Below, one piece after another: positions 18,302 to 26,845 of a DNA stretch of 64,000 nt (the first letter of the stretch is position 1; each line of letters begins with the position of its first letter). The notes under the pieces are model-generated. The model was not told the DNA's origin. It searched no databases and worked only from the letters and a program-made list of their open reading frames with translations. A program made the position numbers and the translations under genes. The stretch comes from a virus, in the IMG/VR virus record IMGVR_UViG_3300006990_000013, positions 53,771 to 117,770 of that record; one strand, 5' to 3'.

Positions 18302-19408
18302 ATGAGTATCTCATATGATGCATGGGATCGTGAGTGGAAAGCCAATGAAGTCGCATACTACGGTCTACTTGATAAAGCAATGCAAAAACCATATGATGGT
18401 AGTGTTGAGTTTTTGGAACAGAACATTGAGATGTTCACTGGACGTTACTATGCGGTAGGTGTTGCCAATGCAACTGATGCGTTATACTTTGCACTCGTGT
18501 CAAAAGGTATTGGACAGGGTGATGAAGTTATTGTAACTAACTTCTCATGGATATCTTCTGGTACTTGCGTAACACGTTGTGGTGCAACGCCTGTGTTCTG
18601 TGACATCGATTTGGATACTTATCACCTATCTTTTGAATCTGTGAAACGTATGGTTTCTCCAAAAACCAAAGCACTGATCTGGACACATCTGTTTGGTTCA
18701 ATGTCAGACACTCGTGAAGTTGAGGAATGGTGCAGAGACAAAGGTATTCTCTTTGTAGAAGATGCAGCGCAGTCTGTTGGTTCATCTTTGGATGGTCGTA
18801 AAGCAGGCAATATCGGTGACTGTAGTGTATTCAGTTTCAATTCAAATAAAGTTATCGCAGGTATCGCAGGCGGTGGGATGTTCTTGACAAATGATAAAGA
18901 TCAGGCAAATGCCGTTATGTCTCTACGTAGACATGGTAAAGTCGGTGAGTCATTTGATACTGAACACGGTGTAAACTCCAAACTGTATGTACCAAACGCA
19001 GAGGTTATCGCCCATCGTCTTAAGTTCATGACGGTATGGCAGAGTAAACGTCAAGAGATTGCAAAACTATATGACGCTGCATTCAAAAAGATGCCGATAG
19101 AAATACAGAAACAAAAACCTCGTTCTGTTCTCCAACACAACTACCACAAGTACGTTGTACGTTTTGAGGATCGGGAGACTCGTGACTTTATTAAGAAGTC
19201 TATAAAACAAACAGGGAAGTTCAAACCATCTGTTCACTACGGTTGTCCACTTTCAGATCATGGTTGTTTTGATAACATAAACTTTCGTAAAGATGACACG
19301 CCTAATTCCAAGACCGCATCACAGACGATAATGTCACTACCTATCCATCCTTTCCTTACAGACGATGAGATAAATACCGTTATAGAATCAATCGTGGGAA
19401 TATTATAG
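18302..19408 (+). CDS. DegT/DnrJ/EryC1/StrS-family PLP aminotransferase
   Basis: 368 residues, full length for the family. GVANATDALYFAL (PLP phosphate-binding turn), VEDAAQS (Asp that contacts the pyridine nitrogen) and FSFNSNKVIAGIAGG with K183 as the Schiff-base lysine. These enzymes aminate keto-sugars (or, in antibiotic pathways, cyclitols and imines) from nucleotide-linked precursors. Its presence beside radical SAM, carbamoyltransferase and methyltransferase genes suggests amino-sugar or aminocyclitol-type modification. Confidence 0.88.
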   Translation: MSISYDAWDREWKANEVAYYGLLDKAMQKPYDGSVEFLEQNIEMFTGRYYAVGVANATDALYFALVSKGIGQGDEVIVTNFSWISSGTCVTRCGATPVFCDIDLDTYHLSFESVKRMVSPKTKALIWTHLFGSMSDTREVEEWCRDKGILFVEDAAQSVGSSLDGRKAGNIGDCSVFSFNSNKVIAGIAGGGMFLTNDKDQANAVMSLRRHGKVGESFDTEHGVNSKLYVPNAEVIAHRLKFMTVWQSKRQEIAKLYDAAFKKMPIEIQKQKPRSVLQHNYHKYVVRFEDRETRDFIKKSIKQTGKFKPSVHYGCPLSDHGCFDNINFRKDDTPNSKTASQTIMSLPIHPFLTDDEINTVIESIVGIL

Positions 19409-19409
19409 T

Positions 19410-20222
19410 ATGAGTTCAGAAAAATTTGGATTTGGTATCGACTTCTATTTGACAAAGTCGTGTAACAAATCTTGTCATTATTGTACTGCATGGACAACTG
19501 AGATGAGAAATCTCGACATTGACATGGAGTTCGCAGCCCCTCTTCTTAAATGGTTATCACCATACAAAGCAAGAATCAATCTTCTTGGTGGAGAACCTGC
19601 ACTTACAAACAACTTAGATGAGATGATTGCAGAGATTAAGAAGTATCCTAATCTCACACCAGTTGTATTGTCTAACAGTTTGATCAGAAAATTTTACCCT
19701 CACATCTTAGAAGATCCAGCCGTCCACTATGTGGAACATTTGGTATTGGACTTCTATGAAGATCGTATTGAGAAGTTGGGCAACTATGACTTCCTAGAGG
19801 AAAACGAAAATAATAATTACAATGTGATTATCATGACTCCTAACTTCGAATTGTATAAGAAGAAACATGGACTCATGGAACTGCATCACAAGAATACCTT
19901 GTTTAAAGAGTATAACTCAAGATCGCCCACTTACTCTACATTTGATCAGGAACCAGAGATGGTGAGACGTTTGTGTTCTCTCTTCCCTCGTGTTCCAGTA
20001 ATTGATTTTGAAATGAAAAAAATCCGACACTGTAGTAAAAAAGTTATCAACGGTTCTCGTCACTTTGATGTGACACAGGAGAACATTGATAAGATGATGA
20101 ACTTCGATCTATTTGAATTCGAAAAGTACTGTCAAATGTGTACAGAGAAACTGTCTCGCAGAGGTAGTAAGATCGAAGCAGTGATGATGGATAAAATACT
20201 TGATAGGATGACAACAGCATAA
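19410..20222 (+). CDS. Radical SAM protein
   Basis: 270 residues. The cluster motif CNKSCHYC (C18, C22, C25) is followed by NLLGGEPALT, the GGE motif. C-terminal cysteines (RRLCSLF, RHCSKKV, KYCQMC) may bind a second cluster. Smaller than the other three radical SAM proteins. A weak late-promoter-like GATAAATA lies 33 nt upstream of the ATG inside the DegT gene. One base overlaps the carbamoyltransferase start. Confidence 0.82.
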   Translation: MSSEKFGFGIDFYLTKSCNKSCHYCTAWTTEMRNLDIDMEFAAPLLKWLSPYKARINLLGGEPALTNNLDEMIAEIKKYPNLTPVVLSNSLIRKFYPHILEDPAVHYVEHLVLDFYEDRIEKLGNYDFLEENENNNYNVIIMTPNFELYKKKHGLMELHHKNTLFKEYNSRSPTYSTFDQEPEMVRRLCSLFPRVPVIDFEMKKIRHCSKKVINGSRHFDVTQENIDKMMNFDLFEFEKYCQMCTEKLSRRGSKIEAVMMDKILDRMTTA

Positions 20223-21820
20223 TGGCACAGATCTTTGCCCAACCCCTAAACTTACATGATCATAACACATTCGACGGAAAGACACACATACAGTACGAGA
20301 GATACCCTGTATCATATCGTCGTAAACACTGTCACTGGCGGATAAAATATAACGAGAAGAATCCAGAACATCTCAGAATGTTGGATCAACAAATTCCTTT
20401 TCAAGACATGTATAATGAATTGTTTGATCAAAACGCTGACTCTGAAACTATCCTCGCAATGAACCACACACTGAATGGTCTGAAACTGTACGGTGCGGAT
20501 AGGTTTATTGAGAAGTTCGATGAATTTGGTAAAGATACCATTGGGTTCAGACCAAAAAACTTGTGGGACTATCAGGCACAAGGTAATGTGTATTACACTG
20601 ATCACCACCTCGCCCATGCAGCGCACACGTTCTTGTCTTCTGGTTACGAAGAGTCGGATATTTTTATCATCGATGGCGGTGGTAATATGTTCCGTTCTAT
20701 CTTCGTTGACTCTAAAAAACAAGAAGTCGTTGATCTAAGTGATCATCTACCATTGGGTTGGTTGTGGAATGTCATGACAAAAATTGGAGACTTTGGTGTA
20801 CTTCAAGAAGGTAAACTTATGGGACTCGTGGGGTACGGTAAGTTCGACATTCGTTGGTATGAGATATTCCATCTTATGTTTGAAGAGTTCTGGAATCAGT
20901 CAGGTAAGTATTGGCCAGATCATCCATACTTCGAATCCTTCATGAAGAATGATAGTTGGAAAGTTGACATGGCTCATACTCTACAACAGTTTACCTTAGA
21001 CAAGATTGAAGAGATTGTATTACCATTGAAGACATCTAACAACCTATGTGTTGCAGGGGGTGTTGCATACAACGGTTATATGAATGAGATGTTAACCAAA
21101 CACTGGGATAACGTTTATGTACCTTGTGCGCCTGGCGATGAGGGACAATCTATTGGTCTGTACATGCACGCTAACTATGTTCTCAATGGAGAGGTAGACA
21201 TCCCACCAATTTATATGGGGGATGAGTATGAAGTCGATCCACAGATCTTTGAAGGTTTGTCTGCAGAAGAGATGGACTTTGATGACATCTGTTTAGTCGT
21301 TGCAAAAGAGATTGCGAATGGTGCAACAGTTGGTTGGCACCAAGGACGTGCGGAGAGTGGTAATCGTGCACTGGGTAATCGTAGTATTCTTGCAGATCCA
21401 CGTGATGCTAGAATCAAAGACATTATCAATGGACGTATCAAGATGCGTGAAGACTTCCGTCCGTTTGCACCTAGTGTTCTGGTTGAACATTATCAAGACT
21501 ATTTTGATACAAACCAACCAAGTCCATTCATGTCACGTATCATGCCTGTCAAGGAAGATAAGAAAGAGGTAATCCCTGGCGTCACTCACGTCGATGGAAC
21601 CGCTCGTATCCAGACTGTTGATAAAGAGACTAATGAGAGATACTACAAAGTTATCGATGCATTCTATAAAGAGACAGGTGTTCCTATGCTTGTTAACACC
21701 AGTTTCAATTGCCAAGAACCTGTGGTGGAGACACCGAAGAATGCAGTGGATACATTCAAGAGAACAGGACTTGATATTCTTGTGGTGGGGAATTGGTTAG
21801 TTAGAAAATGGAAAAAATAA
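20222..21820 (+). CDS. NodU/TobZ-family carbamoyltransferase B
   Basis: 532 residues, near full family length. TDHHLAHAAH (H128, H129, H132) is the Kae1-like metal site, IFIIDGGGNMF and LCVAGGVAYNG are nucleotide-binding strands, and SGNRALGNRSILADP lies at the start of the YrdC-like domain. Transfers a carbamoyl group to a hydroxyl. Coupled by TAATG to a radical SAM gene. The 445-residue paralogue at 7120 also sits near radical SAM genes. Confidence 0.9.
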   Translation: MAQIFAQPLNLHDHNTFDGKTHIQYERYPVSYRRKHCHWRIKYNEKNPEHLRMLDQQIPFQDMYNELFDQNADSETILAMNHTLNGLKLYGADRFIEKFDEFGKDTIGFRPKNLWDYQAQGNVYYTDHHLAHAAHTFLSSGYEESDIFIIDGGGNMFRSIFVDSKKQEVVDLSDHLPLGWLWNVMTKIGDFGVLQEGKLMGLVGYGKFDIRWYEIFHLMFEEFWNQSGKYWPDHPYFESFMKNDSWKVDMAHTLQQFTLDKIEEIVLPLKTSNNLCVAGGVAYNGYMNEMLTKHWDNVYVPCAPGDEGQSIGLYMHANYVLNGEVDIPPIYMGDEYEVDPQIFEGLSAEEMDFDDICLVVAKEIANGATVGWHQGRAESGNRALGNRSILADPRDARIKDIINGRIKMREDFRPFAPSVLVEHYQDYFDTNQPSPFMSRIMPVKEDKKEVIPGVTHVDGTARIQTVDKETNERYYKVIDAFYKETGVPMLVNTSFNCQEPVVETPKNAVDTFKRTGLDILVVGNWLVRKWKK

Positions 21821-22527
21821 ACTTATATAATAACACCATAGATCTTGACTATATGCGAACGTTAGTCAAATTTGGAGAAAGGTTTCCAGATCGTCAAAGT
21901 GATATCTGGGACTCTGTTTCTGCAAATCAGTTTGTTTCTAAAAAAGAACTGTTGACAACCATACTAGAAAGTGGTATATTAACAGAGAAACTAACGGTAA
22001 TAGTTATTGGATCTTGGTATGGATCTATCATCGTTCCTGTAATTGCGCCTTTGGTGAAGAAAGTAGTCTTGTTTGATATTGACGAACAGACAACACATAT
22101 GGCGTCAAACCTACACGATTATGATAACTGTGTTTACAGTACAGTGGACGTTACAAAATATAAGTCTGGAGAATTCGACACCGACAATCTGTTAATTATA
22201 AACACATCGTGTGAACATATGCAATCTATGTGTGATGTATTGGCACTTCAAAAATGCCCTTGGAATCACAAAAGAACGCACTTTGCGTTTCAATCAAATA
22301 ACATGTACGGTATCGAAGGACATGTGAACTGTAAAGACACAATAGATGATTTTAAGAAAGAACTGCCACCTCGTCATCTAATTTTAAAACAACAAGGAAT
22401 AACTGAAGAACGTGGCACCAGATATTTCTTATTCGGCATGTTACCGCCCAATCAATCGATGAGATCAAATGGATCACGTCAGTTGAATTTGAGGCAGAGA
22501 ACAGAGCAAGGGGTTAAAAGAAAATGA
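21808..22527 (+). CDS. SAM-dependent methyltransferase-like protein
   Basis: 239 residues, 13-nt overlap with carbamoyltransferase B. TVIVIGSWYGSIIVPVIAP resembles motif I of class I methyltransferases, VVLFDIDEQTTHMA the acidic loop of motif II, and NLLIINTSCEHM motif IV. A basic C-terminal tail (RQLNLRQRTEQGVKRK) is unusual. Acceptor unknown. A near-consensus promoter TTGACA-17-TATATT lies at 21952-21980, ahead of the heme oxygenase. Confidence 0.6.
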   Translation: MEKINLYNNTIDLDYMRTLVKFGERFPDRQSDIWDSVSANQFVSKKELLTTILESGILTEKLTVIVIGSWYGSIIVPVIAPLVKKVVLFDIDEQTTHMASNLHDYDNCVYSTVDVTKYKSGEFDTDNLLIINTSCEHMQSMCDVLALQKCPWNHKRTHFAFQSNNMYGIEGHVNCKDTIDDFKKELPPRHLILKQQGITEERGTRYFLFGMLPPNQSMRSNGSRQLNLRQRTEQGVKRK

Positions 22528-23060
22528 GTAATTTAAAAGAACTTACGTGGGAACATCATGAGAAGGCTGAGACATCTCAGTTCGCAACAACACTGATGAG
22601 TGGTGATATTACACCAAAAGAGTATCAGGAGTATTTGTTCAATCAGATGGTTTGTTATGGTGCACTTGAAGGTGCGGTAGATCTACCAGAAGAATACAAA
22701 CGTGTGTTTCGTGCAAACGCAATCTTCGAAGACATGCATGAACTGATGAAAGAATTCAATCTTCAACCGATTGAAACTGCACTAGAAACAACTGTAGAAT
22801 ACGTGAACTATATTGAGAGCATTAAGAATGACAACCATCGTCTTCTTGCACACTTGTATGTACGTCATTTTGGTGACTTGCATGGTGGTCAGATGATCTC
22901 AAAGAAAGTGCCAGGCAGTGGTAAGTATTATCAGTTCGAAGATAGATATGAACTAATCAAAGGGATGCGTACATTACTTGATGATTCGATGGCAGACGAA
23001 GCAAGAATTTGTTTTGATTTTGCATTTCGATCTTTCGAGGAAATGAGCACAGATGAGTGA
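22524..23060 (+). CDS. ho1: Biliverdin-producing heme oxygenase
   Basis: 178 residues. HEKAE near the N-terminus gives the proximal haem-ligand histidine (H12), and FGDLHGGQMI is the distal-helix GDxxGGQ signature. It opens haem to biliverdin IX-alpha, Fe and CO using reduced ferredoxin. It is followed, with an 8-nt overlap, by the bilin reductase, as in phage ho1-pebS and ho1-pcyX pairs. Shorter than cyanobacterial Ho1 (about 240) at the C-terminus. Confidence 0.92.
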   Translation: MSNLKELTWEHHEKAETSQFATTLMSGDITPKEYQEYLFNQMVCYGALEGAVDLPEEYKRVFRANAIFEDMHELMKEFNLQPIETALETTVEYVNYIESIKNDNHRLLAHLYVRHFGDLHGGQMISKKVPGSGKYYQFEDRYELIKGMRTLLDDSMADEARICFDFAFRSFEEMSTDE

Positions 23061-23733
23061 GCACGCTGATAAGTTAAAAGGATTCGCATTTTTTCTCGAA
23101 ACACAATTCGATAAATACCTCAACCAATGGGATAATAAAAAACACTTCCAACACCTTCATGGGTGGCAAGATGATTTTTGGAATAGTGATCTCGTTGAAA
23201 AATGTCATCTTAAAACGATTGACTTGTTAGAAGAACGTAAACTATGGTTACTACATCTTAATATATTTCCACGGCCAGGCTGGGACATCCCTATCCTTGG
23301 TTGTGATATTGTTGCAGGCCCTAATAAGATTAGTGGTGCGTTCTTTGATTTTTCTCCAGTTGTCCATGATGATCACGAAATGTGTAAACACTTCAATGAT
23401 CAGACACAAAAGTTTACTTGGAAGAAACCACGTGAACTGCCTCCTTGGGCAAAGGAGATCTTCAGTGACCACATGATGGCAATCGGAAACGTGCGTGGTG
23501 AGGAAACAGATAACTTCCTTCTTGCCATTTCCCAATTAATATGTTATTATCTAAAGAACATGGAAGATAAAGCAGTGCAGGTAGATTTCTCTACACGAGA
23601 GATCCTCAACAAGTATTGTATTAATCAGAAGAAGAATGATCAGTTGCACAACAGTATACGTGCAATGGGTATCAGTGACGAAGCAAAAGACTACTATGTA
23701 AACAACGTATTATTTGAAGAGATCAATGACTAA
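23053..23733 (+). CDS. pcyX: Ferredoxin-dependent bilin reductase, PcyX-like
   Basis: 226 residues. PILGCDIVAGP and the following GAFFDFSPVV match the FDBR core; D99 is at the position of the catalytic Asp that protonates biliverdin. The NIFPRP strand and C-terminal KYCINQKKND block are also FDBR-like. The family includes PcyA, PebA/B, PebS and the marine-phage PcyX, which makes phycoerythrobilin. Assignment to PcyX rather than PebS rests on the non-cyanophage context and needs a tree. Would act on biliverdin from the gene upstream. Confidence 0.85.
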   Translation: MSEHADKLKGFAFFLETQFDKYLNQWDNKKHFQHLHGWQDDFWNSDLVEKCHLKTIDLLEERKLWLLHLNIFPRPGWDIPILGCDIVAGPNKISGAFFDFSPVVHDDHEMCKHFNDQTQKFTWKKPRELPPWAKEIFSDHMMAIGNVRGEETDNFLLAISQLICYYLKNMEDKAVQVDFSTREILNKYCINQKKNDQLHNSIRAMGISDEAKDYYVNNVLFEEIND

Positions 23734-24490
23734 AACTTTACTTACTCTTGGGGATAGTTGGACAGACAGTGAATATCCTGGCTATGCACCCAACGGTGTA
23801 GTAACTTGGGCTGAACAAGTAATAGAAAATATGGAAGGTTGGAAACTCGTCAACCTTGCAAAAGAAGCATCTGGTAATGAAAAAATTATGAAGATTGGTG
23901 TAGACTATCTTCGTGACAATACACCAGATGCAATCTGCGTGTTGTGGTCAGAACAACATAGAGAGGATTTCTACAATCGTCATAACTTGATGCCTATCTC
24001 TGCACTGTATAATAAATTGTGTGATCCGAAGACTACAGAGATATACAACGTTCAGGCGGTTTATGATTCTCTTGTGAATACAAACTTACACTTAAATGTG
24101 CCTAGAGAATATTTTAGAAACCTCTACATTCTTCAAAGTTTTGCAGACATGAAGGGTATACCGATATATCACGGACAGGGTACTAAGTTGTGGTCGAAAT
24201 GGATCTACAATAAGATGGGCAAGAAAGTTGGAAACCGATTGTGGCGAGAATGGTTAACTGCATTCATAGAGTGTGAGTACTTTGAGATGTTTGATAAAGA
24301 TCCCAAAAACTTTGTGGGATGGCCTATGCAAATTGGTATTACCAGTAAGGGGTTTTCTTTCACCGAAAGGTTTGATGGTAGACACAGAATATCTGGTGAT
24401 GATCCACACCCTAATACAAAGGGACATGAAATGATTGCTTATGAGTTCTTGAAGAAACTAAAGGCAAAGGAAACAATCGTCAATGCCTAA
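23726..24490 (+). CDS. SGNH/GDSL-type hydrolase B
   Basis: 254 residues. ATG 23726 is chosen over a TTG at 23714. Block I is LLTLGDSWTD, with DDPHPNTKGHEMIA near the C-terminus as block V. Probably an esterase or acyltransferase. Overlaps the bilin reductase by 8 nt. A sister gene follows at once; the two share the GDSW/GCSW start and HPNTKGHE end. Confidence 0.72.
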   Translation: MTKTLLTLGDSWTDSEYPGYAPNGVVTWAEQVIENMEGWKLVNLAKEASGNEKIMKIGVDYLRDNTPDAICVLWSEQHREDFYNRHNLMPISALYNKLCDPKTTEIYNVQAVYDSLVNTNLHLNVPREYFRNLYILQSFADMKGIPIYHGQGTKLWSKWIYNKMGKKVGNRLWREWLTAFIECEYFEMFDKDPKNFVGWPMQIGITSKGFSFTERFDGRHRISGDDPHPNTKGHEMIAYEFLKKLKAKETIVNA

Positions 24491-25253
24491 ACTTCTTGCA
24501 GTAGGATGCAGTTGGACAGATCAGAACTACAACACTCCAGTTAACGACGAACATGGTATAAAGACATGGCCGACACTTCTTGGTGAGTCCTTGGGGTACG
24601 AAACCATTAACATGGGCATATCTGGTTCTGGTAACAACAGTATTATGAAACAGGCAATCAATGGTATCCACAGAGAGAATCCCGATTTGATCTGTGTCTT
24701 GTGGTCGAACCAAGGCAGAATTGATCTATGGAACTTCGAACACCTCTTGCCATTCAATCTATTTTTTGGTAATATACAGAATATAGAAAGGTGGTCATCG
24801 TTAACTCAAAAGTTTGCGGCCACGATGGTAAGGAGACTTATACACGATGAGGAAGATTTAAATGTTATTGACGAGTTCTTTAGAAATATGTTTATTCTTA
24901 ATGACATTGCAACTCATAGGAACATACCGATATACTTTGGTACGGCTATAAAAATATGGCCTCACACTCATTATAAGGTTCAAAGCAAGAACGTTGATGA
25001 GGTTAAACGATATAAAAGATTCATGAAAGAGTGGATTAGAAACTCCTACTTTAATGAGTTCGATAAGAAAAAGTATAAAGAAAAATTTATCGGGTGGCCG
25101 TGGTTAGAAGAAGTGGGTGGTTTTACGATGGAAGAATTGTTGAAGGATAAAGATCGAAATCCGATACATCGTATCTCAGAAGAAGATAGTCACCCCAATA
25201 CAAAAGGACATGAGGTAATCGCAAATGAGTTTCTTAAGAAGATTAAAATATAA
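24483..25253 (+). CDS. SGNH/GDSL-type hydrolase C
   Basis: 256 residues, tandem paralogue of hydrolase B (8-nt overlap). Block I reads LLAVGCSWTD, so the GDS Asp is replaced by Cys while the nucleophile Ser is kept. Block III has GSGNNS and block V SHPNTKGHEVI. May be active with altered geometry. Role in the surrounding pathway is inferred. Confidence 0.7.
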   Translation: MPKLLAVGCSWTDQNYNTPVNDEHGIKTWPTLLGESLGYETINMGISGSGNNSIMKQAINGIHRENPDLICVLWSNQGRIDLWNFEHLLPFNLFFGNIQNIERWSSLTQKFAATMVRRLIHDEEDLNVIDEFFRNMFILNDIATHRNIPIYFGTAIKIWPHTHYKVQSKNVDEVKRYKRFMKEWIRNSYFNEFDKKKYKEKFIGWPWLEEVGGFTMEELLKDKDRNPIHRISEEDSHPNTKGHEVIANEFLKKIKI

Positions 25254-25335
25254 AATCCGAATTTTTTTCGCAAGATGGGATAAAGATGAGGAACCAGAAA
25301 CATTCATCTATGAAGAGGAAGATACAGGCAAATGA
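25225..25335 (+). CDS. 36-residue microprotein, paralogue of the ORF at 4779
   Basis: Starts (ATG 25225) inside the 3' end of hydrolase C in another frame and ends TGA 25333-25335, overlapping the gp33 ATG by ATGA. It begins MSFLRRLKYKIRIFFARWD and ends in an acidic EPETFIYEEED segment. Amphipathic basic N-terminus, acidic C-terminus. It shares the ...FIYE(E)D ending and spacing with the 4779 microprotein. Coupling at its stop codon makes translation likely. Function unknown. Confidence 0.6.
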   Translation: MSFLRRLKYKIRIFFARWDKDEEPETFIYEEEDTGK

Positions 25336-25586
25336 ATACAACTGTGGTGTCACTAACACCAGAAAAAATACATCACGCTATTGCAGAACAAATCGCAAGA
25401 GGCGTACCATACATTGACGCATTGATTACTTACGCAGAAAAGAACAATCTGGAAATAGAATCTGTGGCTGATGTGATTAAAAAGTCCTCTATTCTGAAGG
25501 AAAAGATTCGCAGAGAGGCAACTGAACTTAGAATGGTAAAGAAACCCGAAGAAGAACAGCTTGATGTAACAACATTATGTGATTGA
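25332..25586 (+). CDS. gp33: gp33-like late transcription co-activator
   Basis: 84 residues. GVPYIDALITYAEKNNLEIESVADVI followed by LKEKIRREATELRMV lines up with the central and C-terminal parts of T4 gp33 (SYLEATTAFLEENSI, then EKIQSEAIDENLLR). T4 gp33 bridges RNA polymerase beta-flap and the gp45 clamp for late transcription; the hydrophobic C-terminal clamp tail here would be the Leu-Asp-Val-Thr-Thr-Leu-Cys end. Fits the T4-type late promoters elsewhere in the window. Confidence 0.75.
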   Translation: MNTTVVSLTPEKIHHAIAEQIARGVPYIDALITYAEKNNLEIESVADVIKKSSILKEKIRREATELRMVKKPEEEQLDVTTLCD

Positions 25587-25587
25587 T

Positions 25588-26289
25588 ATGGCCAACTTGG
25601 AACCTCTAGGACTTCGATCATCAGAAGATCCTATTGAAAATATTAAAACAGTACTTGACAACTATGACCATATTGGTATATGGTTGAGTGGTGGTGCAGA
25701 CTCAGCGTTGGGTTTGTATTTACTTCAGATGTATAATACGAATACAACTATCTTGCCTTTGCATGGTATGGACATTCGTAGATGGAGAGATGGTCAAACA
25801 AAACTTTCTGAGGGTGCAACTGAAGACATCATAAAGGTGATAAGGAAAAGACAACCAGAAAAGTCTCATCTACTTCACGATATGTATTGTTTTGATTATG
25901 AAAAAGAGGACTGGGAGACTAAGGCAAAATATCACCAACCAGTTGAAGATGGGTTACGTGCAGATGGGACAATACAAGTCGCACTTAATTTTGTGACAAA
26001 GAACCCTCCAATCCAACTCCATAATCAACAAGAACCACGTAGAGATAATAAGAAAGCAAAGGTTCGGAGACCTTTCGCTCGACGTGATAAAAAATGGGTT
26101 GCAAGTTTGTATGAAGAATATGACTTGATGAAAGACCTATTCCCACTAACTGTATCTTGCATTTCGCCATGGGATGAACCATGCAAACAATGTTTCTGGT
26201 GCAAGGAAAAGAAGTGGGCTTTTGGAATGTATGATGGTGGAATTAAAAATGATCGAATTACCAAAATATATAAACGACGAGTCGTATAA
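25588..26289 (+). CDS. PP-loop ATPase, QueC-like
   Basis: 233 residues. HIGIWLSGGADSALGLYLL is the SGGxDS PP-loop that binds ATP, and the C-terminal CISPWDEPCKQCFWC gives Cys-x7-Cys-x2-Cys-x2-Cys, like the zinc site of QueC (preQ0 synthase). A second member, with the last Cys missing, is at 54246. Either nucleoside/DNA modification or an unrelated adenylating role is possible; no QueD/QueE/FolE was recognised here. The 3' end overlaps gp59. Confidence 0.65.
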   Translation: MANLEPLGLRSSEDPIENIKTVLDNYDHIGIWLSGGADSALGLYLLQMYNTNTTILPLHGMDIRRWRDGQTKLSEGATEDIIKVIRKRQPEKSHLLHDMYCFDYEKEDWETKAKYHQPVEDGLRADGTIQVALNFVTKNPPIQLHNQQEPRRDNKKAKVRRPFARRDKKWVASLYEEYDLMKDLFPLTVSCISPWDEPCKQCFWCKEKKWAFGMYDGGIKNDRITKIYKRRVV

Positions 26290-26845
26290 GGTATACGTAA
26301 CATACCTTGCAATGAAGAGACATTTCACTTCACCAAAGTACGATTATCATAAATATAATGGTAGAGTAAGTGCATCGTTTGACTCTTTTAAGAAGCGAAC
26401 GGATGCATATTATTTTGCAAAACTGTCAAAGAATGATGACTATGAGAACGTCCTTCTCGCACACATGATCAAGAATCCAAACACTTGGATACGAGACGTT
26501 GTCGAGGATGACTACATTTACTTTGACTGGAAGAAAAAGATAGATGCGCTTGGCTATACCTTCAAGTCTGAACTCAAAAATTTAGACGACGACTGGAAGA
26601 CAAATTTCATATCGCATGGTGGACAACACCCTTTGATTTTGACGTTGCGTTTGCAACAGAAGATCTCCTTGGAGACGTTTACCATATTGACCCATGTCGC
26701 AAATATTTTTGATTATTGGGAGCAGAATTTGCTTGACAAATACGTGGCTTCTGATATAATACAACAATCAAGAAAGTACTTTCCCTTCTTGATGTTGGAT
26801 GTGAAACGATTCAAGACTATGGTCAAGGATCACTTTGACATATAA
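26249..26845 (+). CDS. gp59: gp59-like helicase loader
   Basis: 198 residues from ATG 26249; an upstream in-frame start lies inside the PP-loop gene. YKVYVTYLAMKRHFTSPKYDYHKYNGRV...RTDAYYFAKL follows the T4 gp59 N-terminal pattern, and ISLETFTILTHVANIFDYW matches the gp59 C-terminal ISFETFILLDSFLNIID segment. gp59 loads gp41 helicase onto gp32-coated forks. Its place just before gp32 is the T4 order. Confidence 0.85.
   Translation: MIELPKYINDESYKVYVTYLAMKRHFTSPKYDYHKYNGRVSASFDSFKKRTDAYYFAKLSKNDDYENVLLAHMIKNPNTWIRDVVEDDYIYFDWKKKIDALGYTFKSELKNLDDDWKTNFISHGGQHPLILTLRLQQKISLETFTILTHVANIFDYWEQNLLDKYVASDIIQQSRKYFPFLMLDVKRFKTMVKDHFDI
26733..26760 (+). promoter_or_regulatory. Exact sigma70 promoter ahead of gp32
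   Basis: TTGACA (26733-26738), 16-nt spacer, TATAAT (26755-26760), inside gp59 and about 130 nt before the gp32 ATG. Would give gp32 an independent strong transcript. Confidence 0.6.

Noticed and set aside
19369-19376. GATAAATA 33 nt before the radical SAM gene at 19410
   Set aside because: Spacing fits a late promoter, but one mismatch and location inside the DegT gene in a non-late block make it too weak to list as a feature.
2350-20222. Assigning one of the radical SAM proteins as QueE to complete a preQ0 pathway with the QueC-like genes
   Set aside because: Cluster spacings and lengths are not QueE-like (QueE is short with a CxxxC-long-CxxC motif); nothing supports it.
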